Assembly (NCBI GenBank): GCA_023229685.1
Contig: JALNYT010000003.1
Span: forward strand, 170,062 to 234,061
Length of the DNA: 64,000 nucleotides
DNA from: Sulfuritalea sp.
GTDB lineage: Bacteria > Pseudomonadota > Gammaproteobacteria > Burkholderiales > Rhodocyclaceae
Direction: 5' to 3'
In this document: positions 16,281-26,340 of the stretch, in pieces
How the letters are laid out: each line of letters opens with the position of its first letter
Numbering within the stretch: the first letter of the stretch is position 1
Position numbers and translations under genes: made by a program
Notes under the pieces: generated by a model
Databases searched by the model: none
The model's input: only the letters and a program-made list of their open reading frames with translations
Told to the model about the DNA's origin: nothing

Positions 16281-18074
16281 TCATTTCTTGCGCATCGGCG
16301 GCAGGTCCGTACACGAGCCGTGCGCCACCTCGGCCGCCATGCCGATGGTTTCACCTAACGTCGGGTGCGGATGTATGGTCTTGCCGATATCCACCGCATC
16401 GGCGCCCATTTCGATCGCCAGCGCCACTTCGCCGATCATGTCGCCGGCGTTGGGACCGACGATGCTGCCGCCGATCACGCGGTGCGTTTCTTCATCGAAC
16501 ACCAGTTTGGTGAAGCCGTACTCGGCGCCGTTGGCGATCGCCCGACCCGAAGCCGCCCACGGAAACTTGGCCGAACTCACCTTGCGCCCGGCCTTCTTCG
16601 CCTCGTCTTCGCCGACGCCGACCCAGGCGACTTCCGGATGCGTGTAAGCCACACCGGGAATCACCGTCGCATCGAAGTGGCTCTTCTGCCCCGCCGCCGC
16701 CTCGGCCGCGACATGCCCCTCATGCACCGCCTTGTGCGCCAGCATCGGCTGGCCGACGATGTCGCCGATGGCATAAATGTGCGGCACGTTGGTCCGCATC
16801 TGGCTATCGACCGGGATGAAGCCGCGCTCGATCACCGTCACGCCGGCCTGGTCGGCGCCGATCTTCTTGCCATTCGGCGCGCGGCCCGCCGATTGCAGGA
16901 TCATGTCGTAGCGCTGGGCCTCGGCCGGGGCCTGCTCACCCTCGAACTTGACCCAGAGGCCGTCCGGCTTGGCATCGACGGCGACCGTTTTTGTTTTCAG
17001 AATCACCTGGTCGAAGCGCTTGGCATTCTGCTTTTCCCAGACCTTGACCAGGTCGCGGTCCGGCCCCTGCATCAGGCCGTCGAGCATCTCGACCACGTCG
17101 ACCCGGGCGCCCAGCGTGGAATATACCGTCGCCATTTCCAGGCCGATGATGCCGCCGCCGATCACCAGCATTTTCTTCGGCATGAAGCGCAGTTCAAGCG
17201 CGCCGGTGGAATCGACGATGCGCGGATCCTTGGGAATGAAGGGCAGATGAAACGCCGCGCTGCCCGCGGCGATGATGCATTTCTGGAAGCGAATCACCTT
17301 CTTCTCGCCGGTCTTCTCCTGCGCGTCACCGGTCATTGCCTCGACTTCGAGATGGAAGGCATCGAGGAAGTGACCATAGCCGCGCACAACCTCCACCTTG
17401 CGCGCCTTGGCCATGCCGGTCAGGCCGCCGGTGAGCTTGCCCACGACTTTGGATTTGTGCGCCCGCAGCTTGTCGAGATCGATCGAAGGCTGAGCGAAGC
17501 CGATGCCGGTTTCCGCGACGTGACTCGCTTCCTCGATCACGGCGGCGACGTGCAACAGCGCCTTGGACGGAATGCAGCCAACATTGAGGCAGACGCCGCC
17601 GAGCGTAGCGTAGCGTTCGACGATTACCGTCTTCATGCCGAGGTCGGCGGCGCGAAACGCGGCGGAATAGCCGCCGGGCCCTGCGCCGAGCACCAGCATT
17701 TCGCATTCGAGGTCGACCTTGCCGGCGAATTTGCCAACAGCGGCAACGGGTGCCGCAATAGTCGGCGCTGGCGACACGGCGGGCGCCGGCGCTGAAACGA
17801 TTTTCTCTGTGACCTCTGTGCCCTCTGTGGCTGAATTGGTTTTCACCAGCGCCACCAGCGTGCCCTCGGCGACCCTGTCACCCACCTTGACCTTCAGTTC
17901 GGTGACCACCCCGGAAACCGGCGAGGGCACATCCATGGTCGCCTTGTCCGATTCCAGGGTGATCAGCGAATCCTCGGCAGTGACCGTGTCGCCGACCTTG
18001 ACCAGGACTTCGATGATCGGCACATCCTTGAAGTCGCCGATGTCGGGTACCTTCACTTCAACGATGTCACTCAT
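16281..18074 (-). CDS. lpdA: Dihydrolipoyl dehydrogenase (E3) of pyruvate dehydrogenase, with N-terminal lipoyl domain
   Basis: The FAD enzyme reoxidises dihydrolipoamide on E2 with NAD+. The 597 residues include an N-terminal lipoyl domain (residues 1-80, lysine in ESDKATMDVPS), as in other betaproteobacterial E3 proteins. Then comes a linker and the disulfide oxidoreductase core: LGAGPGGYSAAFRA for FAD, redox pair GGVCLNVGCIPSK, and VIGGGIIGLEMA for NAD. The C-terminal His-Glu dyad region HPHPTLGETIG is present. The start is ATG at 18074, overlapping the proteasome-like gene by 8 nt. The linker contains half of a CACAGAG repeat and one 25-bp motif copy. Confidence 0.97.
   Translation of the reverse strand: MSDIVEVKVPDIGDFKDVPIIEVLVKVGDTVTAEDSLITLESDKATMDVPSPVSGVVTELKVKVGDRVAEGTLVALVKTNSATEGTEVTEKIVSAPAPAVSPAPTIAAPVAAVGKFAGKVDLECEMLVLGAGPGGYSAAFRAADLGMKTVIVERYATLGGVCLNVGCIPSKALLHVAAVIEEASHVAETGIGFAQPSIDLDKLRAHKSKVVGKLTGGLTGMAKARKVEVVRGYGHFLDAFHLEVEAMTGDAQEKTGEKKVIRFQKCIIAAGSAAFHLPFIPKDPRIVDSTGALELRFMPKKMLVIGGGIIGLEMATVYSTLGARVDVVEMLDGLMQGPDRDLVKVWEKQNAKRFDQVILKTKTVAVDAKPDGLWVKFEGEQAPAEAQRYDMILQSAGRAPNGKKIGADQAGVTVIERGFIPVDSQMRTNVPHIYAIGDIVGQPMLAHKAVHEGHVAAEAAAGQKSHFDATVIPGVAYTHPEVAWVGVGEDEAKKAGRKVSSAKFPWAASGRAIANGAEYGFTKLVFDEETHRVIGGSIVGPNAGDMIGEVALAIEMGADAVDIGKTIHPHPTLGETIGMAAEVAHGSCTDLPPMRKK
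17758..17781. repeat. Copy of dispersed 25-bp motif in the lpdA linker
   Basis: ATAGTCGGCGCTGG followed by CGACACGGCG. It lies 22 bp from the CACAGAG half-repeat, so two repeat families sit in the same interdomain linker. On the sense strand it encodes part of SPAPTI. Confidence 0.6.
17803..17832. repeat. CACAGAG half-element inside the lpdA coding sequence
   Basis: It corresponds to one arm (four heptad-like units ending CTCTGTGGCT) of the 78-79-bp inverted repeats at 2601 and 60943. It stays in frame and encodes SATEGTEVTEK in the linker between the lipoyl and E3 domains. This points to insertion of a mobile repeat into a tolerant linker. Confidence 0.8.
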
Positions 18075-18648
18075 TTGGCTTTCCTTCCAGTTTGATCTCA
18101 TGGACCACGATCGGCGGCCCGGACGAGGTGTCGAATTCGATGCCCGCGGCGACCCCGGCCTCGGCAATGCGCGCGGCGGACATCCCGCTGTCGTAGAGCG
18201 CATGCATCGCGCCGAGGGCGAAGTTGCGGCCGGAACCGGCGGCCCAGACCCGGTCGAACTGGAACACCTCGCGATACGAATAAACGCCGTAGATACCCGA
18301 GCTGTTGGCGATCAGCGCGGTGATCTGCGAACTCTCGTAGGGGTCGTCCTCGTCTTCCTTGGGATTGAGGAAGGCGTGCTCCTTGAGGATCGGGTGCAGC
18401 CGGCGAAAGGTTTCATACACCTCCATGCGCGAACCGAGCCGGATGTCCTCCAGCTTGGAGAACGCGCTGAGCAATACCAGGTGGTGCGCCGACGACCCGC
18501 AGATGCCGATCCATGAATCGGCAATGCGGAGAATCTTGTCGTGCTCGCCCTTGTAGCTGCGTGACAAGCGAGTGTCGCCGAAGGTAGTCAGGCCGTCGGC
18601 GGCGATGGCGACCTCGTCCCCCTTCTTGACTACGGTGAGCGTGGTCAC
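18067..18648 (-). CDS. Proteasome-like threonine protease, betaproteobacterial proteasome homologue (BPH) type
   Basis: An N-terminal-nucleophile hydrolase of 193 residues. After removal of the initiator Met the protein begins TTLTVVKKG, placing the catalytic Thr first, with Asp17 in AADG and Lys32 in SYKGE, as in proteasome beta-subunits and HslV. It differs from HslV: the region after residue 35 (SWIGICGSSAHHLVLLSA, LNPKEDEDDPYESSQ) is longer, and no hslU is nearby. These features fit BPH, a self-assembling ring found mainly in betaproteobacteria. GTG start; GTGA overlap with aceF upstream and 8-nt overlap with lpdA downstream, so it is translated with the pyruvate dehydrogenase genes. Substrates are unknown. 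Confidence 0.82.
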   Translation of the reverse strand: MTTLTVVKKGDEVAIAADGLTTFGDTRLSRSYKGEHDKILRIADSWIGICGSSAHHLVLLSAFSKLEDIRLGSRMEVYETFRRLHPILKEHAFLNPKEDEDDPYESSQITALIANSSGIYGVYSYREVFQFDRVWAAGSGRNFALGAMHALYDSGMSAARIAEAGVAAGIEFDTSSGPPIVVHEIKLEGKPNE

Positions 18649-20057
18649 AGCATGCTTCTCCGCAAATCGGCCAGCAGTTGCGCCAGATAGACGTTGAAGC
18701 GGGTCGCCAGGGCGCCGTCGATCACTCGGTGATCCGCCGTCAGCGACAGCGGCAGGGTCAGGCGCGGCACGAACGTCTTGCCGTCCCAGACCGGCTTCAT
18801 GGCCGACTTGCTGACGCCGAGAATCGCCACTTCCGGCGCATTCACGATCGGCGAAAAGCAGGTGCCGCCGATGCCGCCGACACTGGAAATGGTGAAGCAG
18901 GCGCCCTGCATGTCGGCCGGCTTGAGCTTGCCTTCGCGCGCCTGGCGGGCCAGTTCGCCGGTTTCCCGGGCCAGCTCGAAGACGCCCTTGCTCTCGGCAT
19001 TTTTGATCACCGGCACCATCAGGCCATTCGGCGTATCGGCGGCAAAGCCGATGTTGAAATACTTCTTCAGCACCAGATTGTCGCCGTCGATCGAGGCGTT
19101 GAACTCGGGGTATTTCTGCATCGCCTTGACGCAGGCCTTGATCAGGAAGGCGAGCATGGTCAGCTTGGTGTTACCCAACTGCGCCGACTTGTCGCCGGAC
19201 TTTTCGTTCTCCTTGTTGATCTGCACGCGGAAGGCTTCGAGCTCCGTGATGTCGGCATCTTCGTGATAGGTGACGGCCGGAATCATGGCCCAGTTGCGCG
19301 ACAGGTTGGCGCCGGAAATCTTCTTGATGCGCGACAGCGGCTGCACCTCGATCGCGCCGAACTTGGCAAAGTCGATCTTGGGCCAGGGCAACAGGTCGAG
19401 GCCGCCGCCGGCACCGGCAGCCGGCGCGGTCGCCGCCCCATTGACGATGCCCTTGACATAGGCCTGGACGTCGCTTTGCAGGATGCGCCCCTTCGGGCCG
19501 CTGCCGCTCACCTTGGCCACATCGACGCCGAGCTCGCGCGCAAAGCGGCGTACCGATGGACTGGCATGGGCTACCTGCCCCTGCAGTCTGTCCGCGGCCG
19601 TCGGCATGGAAACGCGGGACGGCGATGGAATCAGCTCGGTGTCGCCGGGACGGAAATCGGCGCCGGCCGCGGCGACAGGGACTGCGGGCGCAGCGGCCGG
19701 ACCTGGCGCCGCAGGCACGACAGGAACAGCGGCAGGCGGCGCAACCACCGGTGTGACTGCAGGGGCCTCGGCGACAGCGGTCGCCGTGCCACCAGCACCG
19801 ACTCCTGTTGCAGCGCCCGCAGAATCTATCAGCGCGACCAGCGTACCTTCGGCGACCTTGTCACCGACCTTGACCTTCAACTCCGTCACCACACCGGATA
19901 CGGGTGACGGCACATCCATGGTCGCCTTGTCCGATTCGACGGTGATCAGCGAGTCTTCGGCCTGGACCTGGTCGCCGACCTTGACCAGCAGTTCGATGAT
20001 CGGCACGTCCTTGAAGTCGCCGATATCCGGTACTTTCACTTCGACAATTTGGCTCAT
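18645..20057 (-). CDS. aceF: Dihydrolipoamide acetyltransferase (E2) of pyruvate dehydrogenase
   Basis: The core enzyme that transfers acetyl groups from lipoamide to CoA. The 470 residues contain one lipoyl domain (1-80, lysine in ESDKATMDVPS), an Ala/Pro/Val-rich linker (about 85-145), the peripheral-subunit-binding domain (HASPSVRRFARELGVDVAKV, near 165) and the catalytic domain ending DHRVIDGALATRF with the active-site His and Asp. E. coli has three lipoyl domains; one is present here, while E3 carries its own. The gene overlaps the downstream protease gene by 4 nt. Confidence 0.97.
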   Translation of the reverse strand: MSQIVEVKVPDIGDFKDVPIIELLVKVGDQVQAEDSLITVESDKATMDVPSPVSGVVTELKVKVGDKVAEGTLVALIDSAGAATGVGAGGTATAVAEAPAVTPVVAPPAAVPVVPAAPGPAAAPAVPVAAAGADFRPGDTELIPSPSRVSMPTAADRLQGQVAHASPSVRRFARELGVDVAKVSGSGPKGRILQSDVQAYVKGIVNGAATAPAAGAGGGLDLLPWPKIDFAKFGAIEVQPLSRIKKISGANLSRNWAMIPAVTYHEDADITELEAFRVQINKENEKSGDKSAQLGNTKLTMLAFLIKACVKAMQKYPEFNASIDGDNLVLKKYFNIGFAADTPNGLMVPVIKNAESKGVFELARETGELARQAREGKLKPADMQGACFTISSVGGIGGTCFSPIVNAPEVAILGVSKSAMKPVWDGKTFVPRLTLPLSLTADHRVIDGALATRFNVYLAQLLADLRRSML

Positions 20058-20100
20058 GCTGCCTCCGCAGGGCCGCCCGCACTAGTGCGGCCAATTGATT

Positions 20101-20250
20101 GACACCCCCTCCCATCCTCCCCCGCCAAGCGGGGGAGGTGACCAGTCACCCCCGCCCTTGGGGCGGGGGAAGGGGGGTGGGCTAACAAAATCCCCGAAGG
20201 GGCGCTTGCGCCCCCCGCCCTTGGGGCGGGGGTTGGGGGGTGGGGGGCCA
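20101..20250. repeat. GC-rich palindromic intergenic repeats between aceE and aceF
   Basis: Three closely spaced hairpins have the form CCCCCGCC-N-GGCGGGGG, including CCCCCGCCAAGCGGGGG near 20116 and two CCGCCCTTGGGGCGGGGG-like units at about 20150 and 20216, in CCCCTCCC-rich sequence. Such units are common extragenic repeats in proteobacteria. They probably form stable mRNA structure between the aceE and aceF cistrons. No coding role is seen. Confidence 0.7.
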
Positions 20251-20253
20251 TGA

Positions 20254-22929
<2,676 letters not shown>

Positions 22930-22956
22930 GACATCACCTCGTCTTCGAGTTATTGG

Positions 22957-23040
22957 ATTCCGCTGGACGCGATCCCAACGGCCCTGTTTGTTGCAGCATA
23001 GACCTAGTTGATGATTCCGCTGACTGCGGAATATTCCGCA
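22957..23040. promoter_or_regulatory. Candidate operator array upstream of aceE
   Basis: A perfect 16-bp palindrome, TGCGGAATATTCCGCA, is at 23025-23040. It is preceded at 23014-23020 by a further half-site ATTCCGC, and a third ATTCCGCTG is at 22957-22965, nearer the aceE start at 22929. Repeated identical half-sites in the promoter of the pyruvate dehydrogenase operon suggest binding by a dimeric repressor. The regulator, perhaps a PdhR-like protein, is not in the window. Confidence 0.55.
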
Positions 23041-23128
23041 TTGTAAAACACAGCTTCACGATACGCAATCTGTGGATTTCCACATGCGGCGCAGCCGGAA
23101 CCAAAAGAATGCTTCGCCGCAGACGCGA

Positions 23129-23281
23129 TCAGGCTTCCCCGGTGCGATGCTGCAATGCCGCCTTCTGCCGGGCCCGGCTGGCGCGCTTGTCCTTGCGCTG
23201 GTGCGCGCCGCCTTTCTTCAGCAGCGGATCAAGGGCCAGCGGATTGCGTGGCCGGATTGGGCGTTGCTTGGCGCGCTTCAT
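23129..23281 (-). CDS. Small basic protein translationally coupled to bioC
   Basis: A 50-residue frame starts with an ATG overlapping the bioC stop (ATGA) and ends at TGA at 23129-23131. The product is strongly basic: MKRAKQRPIRPRNPLALDPL, followed by KKGGAHQRKDKRASRARQK. It has no signal peptide or cysteine. The overlap with bioC and the organised Lys/Arg pattern argue for a real gene. Similar short MKR-starting basic proteins are common in betaproteobacteria, from memory. The function is unknown; nucleic-acid or ribosome association is only a guess from the charge. Confidence 0.6.
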   Translation of the reverse strand: MKRAKQRPIRPRNPLALDPLLKKGGAHQRKDKRASRARQKAALQHRTGEA

Positions 23282-24108
23282 CGCGAATGAAACTTCACCA
23301 CCGCGCGCCCATCGGAAATCTGCCTCGGCTCGGGCTTCCAGGCGTGGCCGTAGACGATTTCAAAACTGGCCGCCAGGCGCCGGTCCGCATCCCGCGGCCA
23401 GGCTTCGAGCAGGCGGCGCCAGTCGCGCCACCCCTGTTGTCCCAGCAGCGCGTCACGCACGCCAAGGTGGCGCTGGTCGGCGAGGAAGGCGCGCGGCGTG
23501 GCATAGGTCAGCGTGATGACCTCCATGTCCATCACCGGATCGGCGAAGCCGGCGGCCACCAGCATGTCGCCCAGATCGTGCATGTCGAGGAAGCGTCGCG
23601 CCGTATCGCCAGCGCCGACTTCTGCGGCTGCGGCACGCAACTCCTTCAGCGTGTCGGGGCCGAGGGTGGCAAAACTGAGCAGACCGCCGACCTCCAGCAC
23701 GCGATGCAATTCGCGCAAGGCAGGCAACGGGTCATCGAGCCAGTGCAGCATGAGATTCGACCAGACCAGGCCCAGCGTATTGGCAGCCAGCGGCAAGGCG
23801 CGCACATCGGCATTGACCAGGCGCGGCCCGCGGCCGGTCAGTCGCTGCACGCGCGGAGTGCGGCTACGCACCGCGCGCAGCATGGGCAGTGCATAGTCGA
23901 TGGCCAGGGCGAGCTTGCCGCGCGCCGCGGTGCCGTAGCGCTGGTGCAGTTCGCGGATGCCGTCGCCCGTGGCGCAGCCGATGTCGGCGACGCGCCGAGG
24001 CGCGATCTTTACCAGGTCCAGCCGCGCCGCCATGCGAGCGCCCACTTCGCGGGCCAGTGCCGCAGCCGAGTCGTAGGATTCGGCTGCGCCGGCAAAGTCG
24101 CTGCGCAT
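23278..24108 (-). CDS. bioC: Malonyl-ACP O-methyltransferase BioC
   Basis: It methylates the free carboxyl of malonyl-ACP so that pimelate can be built by fatty-acid enzymes for biotin. The protein has 276 residues from ATG 24108; an upstream TTG at 24147 would extend it but lies inside bioB. The class I SAM-binding motif VADIGCATGDGIRELHQRY is near residue 50. The post-motif NLMLHWLDDPLPALRELHRV and FLDMHDLGDMLVAAGF are typical of BioC. It follows bioB by 7 nt and overlaps the next small ORF by 4 nt. Confidence 0.9.
   Translation of the reverse strand: MRSDFAGAAESYDSAAALAREVGARMAARLDLVKIAPRRVADIGCATGDGIRELHQRYGTAARGKLALAIDYALPMLRAVRSRTPRVQRLTGRGPRLVNADVRALPLAANTLGLVWSNLMLHWLDDPLPALRELHRVLEVGGLLSFATLGPDTLKELRAAAAEVGAGDTARRFLDMHDLGDMLVAAGFADPVMDMEVITLTYATPRAFLADQRHLGVRDALLGQQGWRDWRRLLEAWPRDADRRLAASFEIVYGHAWKPEPRQISDGRAVVKFHSR
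23598..23621. repeat. Copy of dispersed 25-bp motif inside bioC
   Basis: GCGCCGTATC followed by GCCAGCGCCGACTT, the best-preserved copy. The coding strand reads VGAGDTARR just before the conserved FLDMHDLGD segment. Confidence 0.6.
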
Positions 24109-24115
24109 GAGGGGG

Positions 24116-25096
24116 TCAAAGGGCGCTATGAAGTCCCAGGCGGGCAAACAATCCCGCGTCGTGATCGGCCTCGGGGTTACCGGCCGTCAGCAGCTTGTCG
24201 CCATAGAAAATCGAATTGGCGCCGGCGAGGAAACACAGCGCCTGCAGCTCGTCGCTCATCTCCTGGCGACCGGCGGAAAGCCTCACCATGGAGCCCGGCA
24301 TGCTGATGCGCGCCACGGCGATGGTGCGGACGAACTCGAAGGGATCGAGCGGCGGCGCATTCTCCAGCGGCGTACCGGGCATCGGCACCAGCTGGTTGAT
24401 CGGCACCGACTCGGGCGGCGGGTTCATGTTGGCCAGTTCGGCCAGCAGCGCGGCGCGCGCGCGGCGCGTTTCGCCCATGCCGACGATGCCGCCGCAGCAG
24501 ACCTTGAGGCCGGCGTCGCGGACCTGGCCGAGGGTGTCGAAACGCTCGCTCTGGGCGTGGGTGGTGATGACCTGGCCGTAGAACTCCGGCGCGGTGTCGA
24601 GATTGTGGTTGTAGTAGTCGAGTCCGGCCGCCTTCAGCCGCTCGGCCTGGCCTTCCTTGAGCATGCCGAGCGTGACGCAGGTTTCCAGGCCGAGCGCCTT
24701 GACCGCTTCGATCATGTCGGTGACGCGGTCCAGATCCTTGTCCTTCGGGCCGCGCCAGGCGGCGCCCATGCAGAAGCGCGTGGCGCCCTTGTCCTTGGCG
24801 GCCTGCGCGGCGGCGACGACCTCATCGACTTCGAGCAGGGCTTCGCGCTGCACCTCGCCGTGGCGCGCCGATTGCGAACAATAGCCGCAATCTTCCGAGC
24901 AGCCGCCGGTCTTGATCGACAGCAGGGTCGACAGCTGGATGGCATTGGCCTCATGATTCTGCCGATGCACTTGCTGCGCCCGGAACAGCAGGTCGTTGAA
25001 GGGCAGCTCGAACAGGGCGGCAAGCGCGTCCCTGCTCCAGCGCTGGGTCGGAGGAACTGCGGGGAAAGCGATTTGCGGGGCGGCTGTGGCAGTCAT
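24116..25096 (-). CDS. bioB: Biotin synthase BioB
   Basis: A radical-SAM enzyme that inserts sulfur into dethiobiotin. It has 326 residues from ATG 25096. The [4Fe-4S] motif CSEDCGYC is near residue 65. Cysteines for the sacrificial [2Fe-2S] cluster lie in TCVTLGM and VCCGGIVGMGET, and the conserved arginine is in VRLSAGR. An in-frame extension to 25159 would run across the comF start region and is unlikely. It is divergent from comF across 56 nt and precedes bioC. bioA, bioD and bioF are not in the window. Confidence 0.97.
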   Translation of the reverse strand: MTATAAPQIAFPAVPPTQRWSRDALAALFELPFNDLLFRAQQVHRQNHEANAIQLSTLLSIKTGGCSEDCGYCSQSARHGEVQREALLEVDEVVAAAQAAKDKGATRFCMGAAWRGPKDKDLDRVTDMIEAVKALGLETCVTLGMLKEGQAERLKAAGLDYYNHNLDTAPEFYGQVITTHAQSERFDTLGQVRDAGLKVCCGGIVGMGETRRARAALLAELANMNPPPESVPINQLVPMPGTPLENAPPLDPFEFVRTIAVARISMPGSMVRLSAGRQEMSDELQALCFLAGANSIFYGDKLLTAGNPEADHDAGLFARLGLHSAL

Positions 25097-25152
25097 TGCA
25101 GGGGACTCGCTAGAATGCGGGGAGCCGCGAATCTTGGTGGAAGGAGCCGGGC

Positions 25153-25872
25153 TTGTCAATTGCAGCGAGCATCGTCACGGGTTGGGCAAATTCAGCGCGA
25201 AGCGGCGCGGCAACCCTGTTGCCGCAGGACTGCTTCCTCTGCGCAGCCCCCGGCGGCGACAATCTGCTGTGCCCCTCGTGTGCAGACAGCCTGCCGCGCT
25301 TGACCGCCGAGCGCTGCCCGGTCTGCGCGCTGCCGACTCCGGACGCTGGAATCTGCGGCGCCTGCCTGAAGCGAGCGCCGCATTTCGATGCCACCCAGGC
25401 CGTTTTTCGCTACGAGTTTCCGGTCGACCGCCTGATCCAGTCGCTGAAGTACGCCCACCGTCTCGCCAGCGCCGACTTCTTCGGCAAGGCGCTGGCGCAG
25501 ATATCGGCACCGCACCGCCCCGACCTGATCGTGCCGGTTCCTCTCGCGGCAGCGCGGCTGGCACAGCGCGGCTTCAATCAGGCCCTCGAGATCGCCCGGC
25601 CGCTGGCACGGGCGACCGGCGCGCCCATGGAAACCAGCCGCATCCGGCGCCACCGCGACACCACGCCCCAGGCCAGCCTGCCCTGGAAGGAACGGACGAA
25701 GAACATCCGTCACGCCTTCGAATGCGAAATCGACCTGACAGGCAAAGCGGTGCTCGTGGTCGATGACGTGATGACCACCGGTGCGACACTCGACGAACTG
25801 GCGCGCACGCTCAAAGCCCATGGTGCGGCGCGAGTGGAGAACCGCGTGCTGGCACGGGCGCTGAAGGATTGA
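25153..25872 (+). CDS. comF: ComF family phosphoribosyltransferase-like protein
   Basis: ComF/GntX proteins take part in uptake of transforming DNA or its processing in competent bacteria; the exact role varies. The 239 residues have a zinc-finger-like N-terminus with cysteine pairs (CFLCAAP, LCPSC, CPVCALP, CGACL) and a type I phosphoribosyltransferase fold with VLVVDDVMTTGATLDELA near the end. The start is TTG with AAGGAG about 6 nt upstream. Type IV pilus-related genes lie downstream, but the competence pilus itself is not in the window. Confidence 0.9.
   Translation: MSIAASIVTGWANSARSGAATLLPQDCFLCAAPGGDNLLCPSCADSLPRLTAERCPVCALPTPDAGICGACLKRAPHFDATQAVFRYEFPVDRLIQSLKYAHRLASADFFGKALAQISAPHRPDLIVPVPLAAARLAQRGFNQALEIARPLARATGAPMETSRIRRHRDTTPQASLPWKERTKNIRHAFECEIDLTGKAVLVVDDVMTTGATLDELARTLKAHGAARVENRVLARALKD
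25458..25478. repeat. Copy of dispersed 25-bp motif inside comF
   Basis: CCGTCTCGCCAGCGCCGACT followed by T. In frame it encodes RLASADF. It is opposite in sense to the cbbY, rsmE and bioC copies. Confidence 0.45.
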
Positions 25873-25915
25873 AGGCAGCGGTAGAATCCGCTTTGCTCAA
25901 GCCCGACCAAATCTA

Positions 25916-26305
25916 ATGGCGTTCCGCGATCCCGTCGACAAGAACCTGCTGCGCATGGAGGCACGACGTTTCATCGCGCGCTGCGAGGGGCAGGTGGCGT
26001 TGATCGAGCGCGCCGACACGCTGCGGGAAGTTTCGCGCCTGGCGACCTTGATTACGCTGCCCTTCTCACTTATCGAGGATGACACGGCACGGGATGGTCT
26101 GCGGCTGGTGCAAATGCGCGCCGAAGACCGGGCGCGCGAGCTGATCCTGGAACAGCTGAAGCAATTTGGACGCGCCGAAGAAAACCAGCGCGAGAAGCTG
26201 AAACGGGGCATGCTCGATACATGGGCCAATCTCACTGGCCCGCTCGGACACCTGCGCACCTGGGCGCAAACCAAGCTTCAGGCGGTTGAGCAGCAAACCG
26301 GCTGA
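25916..26305 (+). CDS. Hypothetical cytosolic protein, 129 aa
   Basis: Not recognised. The protein is mostly helical and highly charged (RMEARRFIARCEGQVALIER, RELILEQLKQFGRAEENQRE). It has no signal peptide or membrane segment and one cysteine. It lies 43 nt after comF in the same direction and converges on mshN. GC content and start look normal, so it is likely a real gene, but no function can be given. Confidence 0.55.
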   Translation: MAFRDPVDKNLLRMEARRFIARCEGQVALIERADTLREVSRLATLITLPFSLIEDDTARDGLRLVQMRAEDRARELILEQLKQFGRAEENQREKLKRGMLDTWANLTGPLGHLRTWAQTKLQAVEQQTG

Positions 26306-26340
26306 GCGGCAAGACTGACCGGTGCAGAGCGGCGGGCGTT

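Noticed and set aside
18067..18648. HslV
   Set aside because: No hslU nearby, different central region and length; BPH fits better.
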